Shown here one piece after another: positions 1-6,519 of a stretch of 44,470 nt of DNA. Under the pieces are notes generated by a model, which did not search any database, was not told the origin of the DNA, and was given only the letters and a program-made list of their open reading frames with translations. Position numbers and translations under genes: made by a program. Position 1 is the stretch's first letter. Every line of letters starts with the position of its first letter. The DNA is from a virus. Location: positions 1-44,470 of IMG/VR virus record IMGVR_UViG_3300038555_000007; one strand, written 5' to 3'.

Positions 1-753
1 TCAGACCCGTCCGGCAGTGGCCGCAAAGAGCGCAATGGCGGCGGCATTGGAAACGTTGAGCGACTTGATCGGGCCGGGCATGTCCAGCTTGACCATCTCG
101 TCGCAGAGTTCGCGGGTGCGCTGGCGCAGGCCCTTGCCCTCGGCGCCCATGACGATGGCCATGGGTTGGTCGTCGGTGCGGGGCTTGAGCTGATGTTCTG
201 ATTCAGAATCAAAGCCCAGCACCAACATGCCGCGGGCCTTGAGCTTTTCCAGTGCGTCGCCCAGGTTGCGGACCTCGATCATCGGCACGAGGTCGAGTGC
301 GCCCGAGGCCGATTTGGCCATGACGCCGGTCTCGCGCGGCGAATGGCGCGCCGTGGTGATGACGGCATCGGCGCCAAAGGCGCAGGCCGTGCGCAGGATG
401 GCGCCGACATTGTGCGGATCGGTGATCTGGTCGAGCACAACCACCAGCTTGAGCGGGTGGATGTCGTCGAGCCCGAAGCGGCTCACCGGATCGACCTCGA
501 GCGCGGCACCCTGGTGCACGGCATCGTCGCCCAGCAGCTTGTCGAGCTCCTTGGGCGTGGTCTCCTTGACCGGCACCTTGCCGATCTCGCCGGTCTCCTT
601 GAGGCGCATCAGCGCATTGGGCGTGGCCAGCAGCACCTTCTTGATGCGGTTCTTGTTGTCCAGCGCGGCGCGCACGGTGTGCAGGCCATAAAGATAGACC
701 GGACCGTCATCGGGATTGTAGCGCGGCTTGGGCGGAAATTTATTGAAGCTCAT
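1..753 (-). CDS. rlmB: 23S rRNA 2'-O-ribose methyltransferase RlmB (SpoU/TrmH family)
   Basis: Family knowledge: RlmB methylates the 2'-OH of G2251 in 23S rRNA using SAM, through a knotted SPOUT fold. Seen: an N-terminal substrate-binding region (VYLYGLHTVRAAL, residues 19-31) and all three SpoU motifs, DQITDPHNVGAILRTA (108-123), VMGAEGKGLR (201-210) and SLNVSNAAAIAL (231-242). The frame is open for 12 more codons upstream, but the start at MSFNKF gives 250 aa, the usual family length. The gene is complete, with its stop at the window edge. It is the only clear housekeeping gene here and marks the host side of the left junction. In Rhizobiales rlmB is often near tRNA-Tyr, which would fit the tRNA-like fragment just upstream. 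Confidence 0.93.
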   Translation of the reverse strand: MSFNKFPPKPRYNPDDGPVYLYGLHTVRAALDNKNRIKKVLLATPNALMRLKETGEIGKVPVKETTPKELDKLLGDDAVHQGAALEVDPVSRFGLDDIHPLKLVVVLDQITDPHNVGAILRTACAFGADAVITTARHSPRETGVMAKSASGALDLVPMIEVRNLGDALEKLKARGMLVLGFDSESEHQLKPRTDDQPMAIVMGAEGKGLRQRTRELCDEMVKLDMPGPIKSLNVSNAAAIALFAATAGRV

Positions 754-847
754 GGCGCCAGCCGTAGCGCCTTTGTGGCGGGGCAGCAAGCGGCTCGCCC
801 GCGCTGTCGCGCCGGGGACAGCAGTTTTGCGTCATGGGGAAGGGCGA

Positions 848-959
848 TGGTGGAGGGGACTGCTCTGCACCACATTATAGCGATCAATGACTTGGCGTGG
901 CTAACCTGCCGGATACCGCTCATTGATCGAAAACGGCTTTCTGCCAGGGTTGGCTAACC
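848..959. other. Candidate left attachment region (attL) with tRNA 3'-end fragment and recombinase-type repeats
   Basis: On the minus strand 858..848 reads CCCCTCCACCA, which is what the 3' acceptor strand plus CCA of a tRNA beginning GGAGGGG (for example alphaproteobacterial tRNA-Tyr) would look like. No T-arm precedes it, so it is a fragment and not a tRNA gene. Beside it lie a 10-bp inverted repeat, CGATCAATGA (881-890) and TCATTGATCG (920-929), and a 9-bp direct repeat TGGCTAACC (898-906 and 951-959). Short repeats next to an integrase gene resemble integrase arm sites. The order rlmB, tRNA fragment, repeats, integrase suggests insertion into a tRNA 3' end. The matching right copy was not found in the window. 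Confidence 0.42.
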
Positions 960-1982
960 GCCAATCGCCTTCATTGCTCTGTCGGCCAGTTTGATCTGAT
1001 CAGCTGCCGCCGTATAGCGGGTGACCTCCTTATCGGTCCGGTGCCCTGTGATGGCCATGATCTCCTTATTGCTGCACCCTGCCTCGGCCATGCGCCGGGC
1101 CGCTGCCTTGCGCAGCCCATGCGAAGTGCATTCCGGCAGTCCCGCTGCCGTGCACCACTTGCGCATCCTGTTCCCAAATCCATTGGCCGTGAACGGCTTC
1201 CCGAACTGCGTCAGCAGGATCGGCATATCCGTGCGCTTAGCGCTGGCGAGTATCTCTGCCAGGTCAGGGTGAATCGGGATCGACAGCAGCGCGTCGGTCT
1301 TGATCTGGTGCACGCGGATCCGGTCATTGGCGATGTGCTGCCAGCCCATCTTGACCATGTCCGATCGGCGCTGGCCGGTGTGCAGCATCAGGCCCATGGC
1401 CAGACGCGCGCTCGTGCCTATGGGGTAGGCTTCGCAGAACTTGGCAATGTCCTCTTCCGACCAGGTGTGGAAGCCGTCACCGGAGGCCTTGAAGCCTCGG
1501 ACGCGATAGGTGGGGTCGTCGGACCGCCACTCGTCATCCATGGCCAGCTTCATCAGCACGCGAAGGCGATCGAGCAGATTGTTCGCCGCGGCCGGCGTGG
1601 CCGACATGGCGCCGATGATGGCTTTGATATGAGCGCGGGTGAGGGTGGCGACCTGCTTGTCGCCGTGGACCTGCCGAAACCGCTCGAGCATGTTGCGATA
1701 GGTGCGCTTGGAGCTCTCGGCCAGGCCGGTGAATTCAGGCGTGCCGTAGTAGACAGCGATCAGGGCAGAGATGGTGCCGGGTTTGGTCTTGGCGCTGGTG
1801 CGGACGCGCTTCTCTGGCTCGCCAGTTCGTGCCCGCTCGTATTCCTCATGCCAGCCGTCCTGGCCGGGCCTGGTCGTCAGATAGACTGTGGGCTGACCCT
1901 TGGCGCGATAGCGCAGGTGCCACTGGCCATGCCGATCCTTGAACTCAGTGACGCCCTTTGGCAGGCCGCTTTTCTTCGGCAT
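954..1982 (-). CDS. int: Tyrosine site-specific recombinase (phage integrase)
   Basis: Catalyses integration and excision of the prophage by strand exchange at att sites. Seen: the catalytic set in order, R205 (HTGQRRSD), K228 (QIKTD), H288 and R291 (SHGLRK), H314 (ITGHRT) and the nucleophile Y323 (VTRYTAA). An N-terminal arm-binding segment (about 1-70) and a core-binding SAM-like region (about 72-165) precede them. Start chosen at MPKKSG (342 aa), because the longer frame overlaps the upstream 70-aa gene too deeply. It is the last gene of the minus-strand early operon and its stop lies inside one copy of the TGGCTAACC repeat. No motif residue is missing, so it is probably active. Confidence 0.93.
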   Translation of the reverse strand: MPKKSGLPKGVTEFKDRHGQWHLRYRAKGQPTVYLTTRPGQDGWHEEYERARTGEPEKRVRTSAKTKPGTISALIAVYYGTPEFTGLAESSKRTYRNMLERFRQVHGDKQVATLTRAHIKAIIGAMSATPAAANNLLDRLRVLMKLAMDDEWRSDDPTYRVRGFKASGDGFHTWSEEDIAKFCEAYPIGTSARLAMGLMLHTGQRRSDMVKMGWQHIANDRIRVHQIKTDALLSIPIHPDLAEILASAKRTDMPILLTQFGKPFTANGFGNRMRKWCTAAGLPECTSHGLRKAAARRMAEAGCSNKEIMAITGHRTDKEVTRYTAAADQIKLADRAMKAIGG

Positions 1983-2157
1983 TGAAAACCACGTCCCATT
2001 CGTTGGCCGGGGATGCATCTTCACCCGCCTCGCCAAAATCCGCAACGATCCTGCCGGACCTGTCGATAACCACGCGCTTGACCGCCATGCCGGCGGCCTT
2101 GGCGCCCTTCAGGAGCTTGCTGATATCGCCCTGCGTGAATGCCGCCGGCTTGGTCAT
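1945..2157 (-). CDS. Small conserved phage protein upstream of integrase
   Basis: 70 aa, starting MTKPAAFTQGDISKLLKGAK and ending in a charged, disordered tail. It overlaps the integrase start by 38 nt in another frame and its own start overlaps the next upstream stop as ATGA. Proteins with this opening are commonly found directly ahead of integrase genes in rhizobial prophages, in my recollection. The QGDISKLLKGAKAAG segment could form a short DNA-binding helix, and the position would suit a recombination directionality factor (excisionase). I see no winged-helix signature that would prove that, so the function is not assigned. Confidence 0.7.
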   Translation of the reverse strand: MTKPAAFTQGDISKLLKGAKAAGMAVKRVVIDRSGRIVADFGEAGEDASPANEWDVVFNAEEKRPAKGRH

Positions 2158-2660
2158 TTCGGGGCCTCCTGGGATAGGCCGGCGCAGAACTCATCGGCCT
2201 CGTGAACGCTGATCGAGTAAATCTGGTCGTAGTCGATCCAGTGTTCCTTGATGATTTTCAGCAGTTCGGAAAGCTGCTCGATGTGCTCTCGTGCTGCCTT
2301 TAGCTGGGCTTCTGCAGCCAGCATCGTGCGGATTTCTGTCCGCATCTTGTCGTAGCCTTTGCCCTCAAATCCGGCCTCTTCTAGAGCTGCCACCATCGGG
2401 TAGATATGATCCGACCAGCCCACGGTCTGAAATCCGATGATGCTGTTGCGGATGGCGTCGATCTTCTCCAACGCCTCACGCAGCCGCGCATTCTCCGCAG
2501 TTACTTCGGTCAGGACGCGACGGATGCCGTCTGTGCGCTTTTCCCCGCCCTTGACGCCGAAGTCTGAGCATATGGACTGTAGCTCGGTGAGCGTGGCCTC
2601 AAACAGCGCATACCGCTCCACCAGATCGCCCGCCCCTTCTAGATTGTCGGTGGGGGTCAT
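2154..2660 (-). CDS. Hypothetical coiled-coil protein of the early-left operon
   Basis: 168 aa from MTPTDN. Alternating charged and hydrophobic residues over residues about 15-75 (SDFGVKGGEKRTDG, VTAENARLREALEKID) and again about 115-145 (LKAAREHIEQLSELLKII) predict coiled-coil or helical hairpins. No catalytic motif, membrane segment or signal peptide is seen. The start codon overlaps the stop of the upstream HNH gene as ATGA, which decides the start over the in-frame ATG 15 nt earlier and implies translational coupling. Function unknown; many phages carry proteins of this kind in the recombination region. Confidence 0.68.
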   Translation of the reverse strand: MTPTDNLEGAGDLVERYALFEATLTELQSICSDFGVKGGEKRTDGIRRVLTEVTAENARLREALEKIDAIRNSIIGFQTVGWSDHIYPMVAALEEAGFEGKGYDKMRTEIRTMLAAEAQLKAAREHIEQLSELLKIIKEHWIDYDQIYSISVHEADEFCAGLSQEAPK

Positions 2661-3052
2661 GACAGCAGGCTCCATTTCTCGATCTTGCGGGTGGCGCTGC
2701 GCTGGGGCTCGGCCTTGGCGAATCCACCGGATGACTTGAACTGCGATGGCTTCCGCATTCCGTTGTGCCGATCGGCCATGCGTTTGCCCTTGGCCTGCAT
2801 GGGGACGTCATAGGATCTGGTCTTGAAGCTGTGGCAGTCGACGCAGCAGGTGACCGCGTTCTCCAGCACATCGCTGCCCTCGTCGGTCGCCGGGATAGGA
2901 TAGTGGTCGATCTCGACGCGCTTGCCGTCCAGGAGGGCGTTGCAGCGCTGGCCGGGGCGAAGGCCATAGACTGCCCCTTCGGCCTCACAGAAGCCGCCGG
3001 AGCGCTCCCGAGCGAGGCGCTTGACCTTGGCGGAGAAGTTATGGCGCGGCAT
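2657..3052 (-). CDS. HNH endonuclease-like protein (early operon)
   Basis: 131 aa. The HNH beta-beta-alpha metal motif is visible as EIDHYPIPATDEGSDVLENAVTCC split around residues 47-71: the DH pair supplies the general base, the Asn of LENAV and the following CVDCHSFK the rest. Cysteines near FCEA, QRCNAL and CCVDC are placed to hold a structural zinc. HNH proteins nick or cut DNA and serve as homing endonucleases, packaging factors or repair enzymes. It sits far from the terminase genes, so a role in recombination or early takeover is more likely than packaging. The start overlaps the end of the next gene by 14 nt. Confidence 0.75.
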   Translation of the reverse strand: MPRHNFSAKVKRLARERSGGFCEAEGAVYGLRPGQRCNALLDGKRVEIDHYPIPATDEGSDVLENAVTCCVDCHSFKTRSYDVPMQAKGKRMADRHNGMRKPSQFKSSGGFAKAEPQRSATRKIEKWSLLS

Positions 3053-3257
3053 CTGCTCGCCCCTCTGCAGTCAGATGGAAGCGAGGCAAAGCCCCATCGT
3101 CAGCTTCCTCGCGAAGCCTTCCCTTGCTCCTGAGAGACTTCAGCGTTGATCGAACCAGTGGCTCTGCCCATGCTTCATCATCAGGACACCATGAGCCTCC
3201 TGCCTTAGCGATAAGGTGGAGCATACGGGCTTCGTCGGGAGACAAGCGGCGGGTCAT
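3039..3257 (-). CDS. Small winged-helix-like protein
   Basis: 72 aa from MTRRLSP. The pattern DEARMLHLIAKAGG, then VRSTLKSLRSKGRLREE, then PRFHLTAEGR reads as helix, recognition helix and wing of a MarR/PadR-like winged helix, with the common LTAEGR ending of such phage proteins. The start is fixed by an ATGA overlap with the upstream stop; an upstream in-frame start would run through that gene. It is probably DNA-binding, but neither target nor effect can be read from the sequence. Confidence 0.65.
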   Translation of the reverse strand: MTRRLSPDEARMLHLIAKAGGSWCPDDEAWAEPLVRSTLKSLRSKGRLREEADDGALPRFHLTAEGRADAAP

Positions 3258-3526
3258 TGCTGCACCCCGCGCCGCTGGCGGTATTCGGCCGGCGACACAA
3301 CGCGACCGTCGGCGGCGTGCCATGACAGACCGCCCAGGCCAATGCCGATAGTCCCGTCCAAGATCAGTTCGGCCCCATCGGCCATGAATCTATCAAGGTG
3401 TTCCGGGCTGGCGGCCAGGCACGAAATAATCTGGCCAGCCGTCTCAACGCCACCGACGCCGGCGGCATCGCTGAATGCCGCCGAAACCTCTGCCACGCGG
3501 TTCAGGAATTCCAATGCGGTCGTCAT
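3254..3526 (-). CDS. Hypothetical early-operon protein, 90 aa
   Basis: 90 aa, MTTALEFLNRVAEVSAAFSD onward. The N-terminal half is predicted helical; the C-terminal half holds a glycine-rich stretch (GTIGIGLGGLSW). No motif recognised. Both ends overlap neighbours as ATGA (stop into the 72-aa winged-helix gene, start out of the 46-aa gene), so it is clearly part of the compact operon. Confidence 0.6.
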   Translation of the reverse strand: MTTALEFLNRVAEVSAAFSDAAGVGGVETAGQIISCLAASPEHLDRFMADGAELILDGTIGIGLGGLSWHAADGRVVSPAEYRQRRGVQQ

Positions 3527-3663
3527 GCCACTTGCTCCGTCTTCACGACTTCACCCACCGGCAATCCAGTCTCCACATATCCATTTCCCTTACGAGATAG
3601 GATCACAGGAACACGGGTCCAGTTGCCGTTGACCATGGTTATCTTGGTGGTGGTGAGGGTCAT
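3523..3663 (-). CDS. Very small early-operon protein, 46 aa
   Basis: 46 aa, opening MTLTTTKITMVNGNWTRVPV and ending KTEQVA. Its start overlaps the upstream stop as ATGA at 3660-3663 and its stop overlaps the downstream start as ATGA at 3523-3526. Two exact couplings with no spare bases are hard to explain unless the frame is translated. The sequence reads as a short beta-rich protein (VPVILSRKGNGYVETGLPVG). Function unknown. Confidence 0.6.
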   Translation of the reverse strand: MTLTTTKITMVNGNWTRVPVILSRKGNGYVETGLPVGEVVKTEQVA

Positions 3664-4043
3664 TCAACCGGCTCCCAATGGTCGATCTCGTATTCCTGGG
3701 CGAGGGTGCGCGCGGCGCTGCCGGACCAGTCCCAATCGGGATGGCCGAACTTCACGCCGCCATTGTCCTGCCGGAACTGCTGGTAAACCTGCACGGCCAT
3801 ATCGTGCGCCCGTTTGTAGGGCAGCGGCGGGCGCGACCGGTCGATCAGCTCTGCTGTGATCTTTAGGATGAACCCGGCCAGCGAAAGGCCGTCATCGCTG
3901 CCCTTGCGCACGGTATCCATGATCGCGGCCTCGATCAGGTGATCGAAGGCGCCCGCGTCAAAGTCTTTCAGAACCTGCGCTGCCGCCTGCTCGCCGATCT
4001 TGCGCCCGATGCGCCCGCCGATTGCCTTTGCAAACCAGCCCAT
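3660..4043 (-). CDS. Hypothetical early-operon protein, 127 aa
   Basis: 127 aa from MGWFAK, with a GGGGAG ribosome site 7 nt upstream; five codons earlier is another ATG without such a site. An N-terminal amphipathic segment (GWFAKAIGGRIGRKIGEQAA) could touch membrane. Mid-protein it is helical (EAAIMDTVRKG, LAGFILKITAELI), and the C-terminal part reads HDMAVQVYQQFRQDN, with DWDWSGSAARTLAQEYEIDHW. No family recognised. Start overlaps the upstream small membrane protein stop as TGATG. Confidence 0.62.
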   Translation of the reverse strand: MGWFAKAIGGRIGRKIGEQAAAQVLKDFDAGAFDHLIEAAIMDTVRKGSDDGLSLAGFILKITAELIDRSRPPLPYKRAHDMAVQVYQQFRQDNGGVKFGHPDWDWSGSAARTLAQEYEIDHWEPVE

Positions 4044-4147
4044 CAGAACGCTCCCCATATCGGCGCATCAAACCGAGCCCAGAACCCCGTAGCAATCAGC
4101 AGAGCGCCCCAAGCAAGGCAGAGAGTGGTGGAGAGGGTGGAGGTCAC
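4043..4147 (-). CDS. Single-span small membrane protein, 34 aa
   Basis: 34 aa beginning at GTG (GTGA overlap with the Arc-like gene stop) and ending in TGATG over the next start. Residues about 9-24 (LCLAWGALLIATGFWA) form one hydrophobic span, so it should sit in the inner membrane. Coupling on both sides is the main support. Function unknown; tiny membrane proteins of this sort in early phage operons may alter host membrane processes. Confidence 0.55.
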   Translation of the reverse strand: MTSTLSTTLCLAWGALLIATGFWARFDAPIWGAF

Positions 4148-4428
4148 GATCCGGACCTCTCGGCAAGCATCGCGTCAGCCATGTCGAAAGCCCACGACGC
4201 CGTTGCTGCATACGGCTCACTATCGGCATCCGGTCGCATCAGGTACGCAGTGAGCGCTGCCATGGCGAACCGGTCGCGCAGCGTTTCGGCGCCGGCGTCG
4301 AGGCGCGCGAGAATTTCGCTGTTCATGGATCGGCCATTGGCGTCCGCAGCGCCCCTGATAGCTTCACGCATCCCGTCAGGCATGCGGAGCGGAAACTGGT
4401 CAGAGCCTCGGCTCGGAACGCGGCTCAT
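4144..4428 (-). CDS. Arc-like ribbon-helix-helix DNA-binding protein
   Basis: 94 aa. The N-terminal region SDQFPLRMPDGMREAI followed by GRSMNSEILARL (about residues 9-43) matches the Arc/MetJ-type ribbon-helix-helix: a beta strand with R/Q contacts, helix A, and the SMNSEI turn into helix B. Arc family proteins bind operator DNA as dimers of dimers and repress. The C-terminal half is an additional helical region without a known motif. In phage P22 Arc regulates the immunity region; here the gene lies in the left operon, so it may shut off early genes. Confidence 0.78.
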   Translation of the reverse strand: MSRVPSRGSDQFPLRMPDGMREAIRGAADANGRSMNSEILARLDAGAETLRDRFAMAALTAYLMRPDADSEPYAATASWAFDMADAMLAERSGS

Positions 4429-4754
4429 TCTGCCGCCTCCACGTTGTCATGGTTCAAATCCGTATCGCCTTCGACAGCGGTACGGGCGTAGAAGTCTGTG
4501 ATCTTGTCGGTGCCGCGCCGGGCCTTGCGCTGGATCAGCATTTCCGAGGCGCGGTCTGGCCCGTGCTCATCGAAGTCCTTGCGCCACTGAGCCATATCGG
4601 CGTTGTGCTCGGCATGCTTCCGGCGGTGCTCCGCCTTCTCTTCGTCGGTCAGGGAATTGAACGCTGCCAGGCGTATCTCGGCATTGGTCTTGCGAGCCGG
4701 CCGATAGCCGAGCTGTTCCATCTTGCCAACTTTGCGAACTCCACGCGTTGCCAT
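4425..4754 (-). CDS. Hypothetical charged protein, 109 aa
   Basis: 109 aa starting MATRGVRKVGKMEQLGYRPA. Highly charged and helical (TDEEKAEHRRKHAEHN, MAQWRKDFDEHG), with a basic N-terminus, so a nucleic-acid-binding role is possible but unproven. The in-frame extension of 29 codons upstream is rejected since it would run over the 70-aa gene. Stop overlaps the Arc-like start as ATGA. Confidence 0.62.
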   Translation of the reverse strand: MATRGVRKVGKMEQLGYRPARKTNAEIRLAAFNSLTDEEKAEHRRKHAEHNADMAQWRKDFDEHGPDRASEMLIQRKARRGTDKITDFYARTAVEGDTDLNHDNVEAAE

Positions 4755-4758
4755 GGTT

Positions 4759-4971
4759 TCAGCCTTCCTTGTTGAGATCACTGAGAGAGAGCTGCAGCCG
4801 CCCTTTGGCGCGCAGACTGTCCTGGGAGAGATTTCCGCCATTGCCGTTGCCGACGAACTGGCCGCCGATCATGTCGCCAGTCTCATCACGCTGGATTGAG
4901 GCAGCCAGTGCCGCCGCGTCATGCGCGACCTGGTGGAATGCGGCCAGCTGGCGTTCGGAAATCTCAGGCAC
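4759..4971 (-). CDS. Hypothetical early-operon protein, 70 aa
   Basis: 70 aa from a GTG codon, PEISERQLAAFHQVAHDAAA onward, with a helical first half and a glycine/asparagine-rich middle (VGNGNGGNLSQDSL). The ribosome site is weak, making the start uncertain; an internal ATG at codon 34 is too late to keep the conserved-looking helix. It ends 4 nt before the next gene. Function unknown. Confidence 0.5.
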   Translation of the reverse strand: MPEISERQLAAFHQVAHDAAALAASIQRDETGDMIGGQFVGNGNGGNLSQDSLRAKGRLQLSLSDLNKEG

Positions 4972-4981
4972 TTGGATAAAT

Positions 4982-5011
4982 CGGCGGGCTGGTTATTGGC
5001 CGGGCCCGCCG
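4982..5011 (-). terminator. GC-rich hairpin in the early-left operon
   Basis: CGGCGGGC (4982-4989) pairs perfectly with GCCCGCCG (5004-5011), an 8-bp stem, between the PP-loop gene and the rest of the left operon. On the minus strand it is followed by ATTTAT, not a run of U, so it may be an attenuator or RNA processing site more than a strong terminator. Confidence 0.35.
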
Positions 5012-5029
5012 CCCTGGAGGGGAAAGGGG

Positions 5030-6118
5030 TTAAGCGGCCGAGGCCATCAGCAGCGGTTGACCGGGCTTCGCAGCAATGAGGTCGGCATAGCGTTGGTGAA
5101 TTGGCTGCCGATCGACGAAAGTCGGTGCTAGGCCGATGATGCTGGAGACCTCGGCGCGCACTTCGGCCAGCAGGTCAGCCTCGCCGTCCGTCAGCATGCG
5201 GGTTGGCCAGCCCTTCACGTAGAGCATGTCCTTCGTCAGCCGCTTCTCGGCGGCGACACGACGGGCGGCGTTGACCTTGGCCAGTGCCAGACGATCAGCC
5301 AGTTCACCTCCCAGCAAGTGCGGCGCTACATCGCCGAGCCAGCGGGAGCCCTGGAAGGCAAATGTGCTGTCCGCTTCAAGGGTGACTTGGCGGCGATATA
5401 GGTCATGTCCTTCGGGCTGTGCCGCTGCTGCAACCATGTCGTCAATGTTCGACATGATGCACCACCGGCATGACACTCGGCTCATCCCAAACACCCTGTA
5501 GGCAGGGTGAGGATCGAGGCCGCTTGCGTCGATCGCAGCAAAGACTTCATCGACCGACCAGTCGACTATGGGGCGCCAAGTCAAAATGCGCCTGTCAGCA
5601 TCCCAAGCCGAGACAGTGGATTTGGATCGGGCAGCGCTTTCTGCCCGCCGTACGCCTGTCACGTTGATGATAGGCTGGCCCTTGAAGCGGCGCTTCAACT
5701 CAGCCGTGATAGGATGGGTTTTGAGTTCCGATGTGCAGAAGCGCATCGATGGCGTCGACCAACATGGCACCAGCGTCACCGTCGAGAGGGCCTCCCAGCG
5801 GTCTTTGCTCGACTGCCAGCGGCTTTCCCATCGCTCCATCAATCCGCCCGCCTTGCGGCGGACGGTGACCAAGCCGATGTCCAGGTGCCCCGCAAGGCGC
5901 TCGCAGACTGGGAAACTGTCTTTCCACTCGACAGAGCCGAGGTCAGCGTGGATCAGCAGGCGAGGCCCGCCATGCCCGACGCTGTCCAGGTAGGCGATTG
6001 TGGCGAGAGCGGCGGCCTGACTGTCCTTGCCGCCAGAGACCCCAATCGCCACGACAGCGCCTTGCTGGATCAAGTTATCGACTGCGGGGCATTCCGCGAC
6101 GGATGGCTCTGTTCTCAT
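5030..6118 (-). CDS. PP-loop ATPase, PAPS-reductase/DndC-like
   Basis: 362 aa. The PP-loop SGGKDS (28-33) binds ATP and adenylates substrates in the PAPS reductase/ATP sulfurylase superfamily. Further family marks are C119, C128 (FCTSELK), GVRRAES (155-161), WRPIVDWS (181-188) and HPAYR (204-208). CRWC (217-220), with the earlier cysteines, could hold a metal or iron-sulfur cluster as in DndC. It is the first gene of the left operon, directly after the operator-controlled promoter, so it would be expressed early after induction. No sulfate-assimilation or dnd genes are near. Phage homologues may alter DNA or nucleotides, or counter host defences; the true substrate cannot be told from sequence. 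Confidence 0.82.
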   Translation of the reverse strand: MRTEPSVAECPAVDNLIQQGAVVAIGVSGGKDSQAAALATIAYLDSVGHGGPRLLIHADLGSVEWKDSFPVCERLAGHLDIGLVTVRRKAGGLMERWESRWQSSKDRWEALSTVTLVPCWSTPSMRFCTSELKTHPITAELKRRFKGQPIINVTGVRRAESAARSKSTVSAWDADRRILTWRPIVDWSVDEVFAAIDASGLDPHPAYRVFGMSRVSCRWCIMSNIDDMVAAAAQPEGHDLYRRQVTLEADSTFAFQGSRWLGDVAPHLLGGELADRLALAKVNAARRVAAEKRLTKDMLYVKGWPTRMLTDGEADLLAEVRAEVSSIIGLAPTFVDRQPIHQRYADLIAAKPGQPLLMASAA

Positions 6119-6164
6119 CTTTCATCCCCGTCATCTGCCAAGGCGGCCTGCCTGGCTGGTGATA

Positions 6165-6179
6165 TGGAATTTAAATCCA
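6165..6179. promoter_or_regulatory. Left operator, copy 1 (TGGAATTTAAATCCA)
   Basis: An imperfect palindrome identical over all 15 bases to the site at 9184-9198 in front of cro, about 3 kb away. It overlaps the -10 element of the promoter reading into the PP-loop gene. Exact identity at two promoters flanking the repressor gene is what a CI-type repressor regulon shows, so repressor binding is the likely role. Confidence 0.78.
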
Positions 6180-6196
6180 ATTGGGGAGGGTGTCAA
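6168..6196 (-). promoter_or_regulatory. Promoter of the early-left operon
   Basis: On the minus strand TTGACA (6196..6191) is followed after exactly 17 nt by TAAATT (6173..6168), a perfect -35 and a 4/6 -10 element. Transcription would start near 6160 and leave a ~40-nt leader to the start codon at 6118. The -10 lies inside the operator, so bound repressor would block it, as at lambda PL. Confidence 0.68.
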
Positions 6197-6203
6197 CAGG
6201 AAA

Positions 6204-6218
6204 TGGAATTATCTTCCA
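6204..6218. promoter_or_regulatory. Left operator, copy 2 (TGGAATTATCTTCCA)
   Basis: A second 15-bp dyad, TGGAA-N5-TTCCA, centred 39 bp from copy 1. It shares the TGGAATT half-site with copy 1 and with the cro region. The 39-bp spacing is near four helical turns, so two repressor dimers could bind one face of the DNA and cooperate. Confidence 0.62.
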
Positions 6219-6264
6219 ACTGACGATTCCGACTCGACTCTGCCCTCGCCTCATCCCTTAATGA

Positions 6265-6279
6265 GAACGTAACGAGAAC
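6265..6279. promoter_or_regulatory. LexA (SOS) box, GAAC-N7-GAAC
   Basis: GAAC (6265-6268), seven bases, GAAC (6276-6279): a perfect match to the direct-repeat LexA site of Alphaproteobacteria. It lies 15 nt ahead of the start codon at 6295, where bound LexA would block transcription. It predicts that the two genes downstream are expressed on DNA damage through host LexA, separately from the prophage repressor. Confidence 0.72.
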
Positions 6280-6294
6280 AAACCGGAGGCGGTT

Positions 6295-6519
6295 ATGTGT
6301 GATGGAGCATCAGTGTTGCTTCACGTCCGCTGCGGCGGGTGCGCGAAGCTGTACCAGCAGACCGTGATCTTGCCGGCGGGGCAGGGCGTCCCCCGGGATG
6401 GAGACGAGCTTATGGAATACCCAGAGGTTCGGAACGCGAACTTCCAATGCCCCAAGTGCGAGGCGCCCTATGCCGAGATCGTGGCGTTCAAGGTGAGGGA
6501 GACGAACCGTGCAGCATGA
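6295..6519 (+). CDS. Small zinc-ribbon protein under a LexA box
   Basis: 74 aa with a good ribosome site (GGAGG, 6 nt before ATG). Two CxxC pairs, CGGC near residue 14 and CPKC near residue 52, separated by about 35 residues, suggest a rubredoxin-like zinc ribbon. No catalytic residues. It begins right after the SOS box and is followed by an overlapping second gene. In coliphage 186 the LexA-controlled gene in a comparable place encodes an antirepressor; that role is only an analogy here. It could also be a host-interaction protein. Confidence 0.68.
   Translation: MCDGASVLLHVRCGGCAKLYQQTVILPAGQGVPRDGDELMEYPEVRNANFQCPKCEAPYAEIVAFKVRETNRAA

Noticed and set aside
848-862. Complete tRNA gene
   Set aside because: Only an acceptor-type end is visible; no T-arm, anticodon or D-arm precedes it.
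1041-1985. 314-codon plus-strand ORF opposite the integrase
   Set aside because: Antisense to an integrase with all catalytic residues; composition unlike a folded protein.
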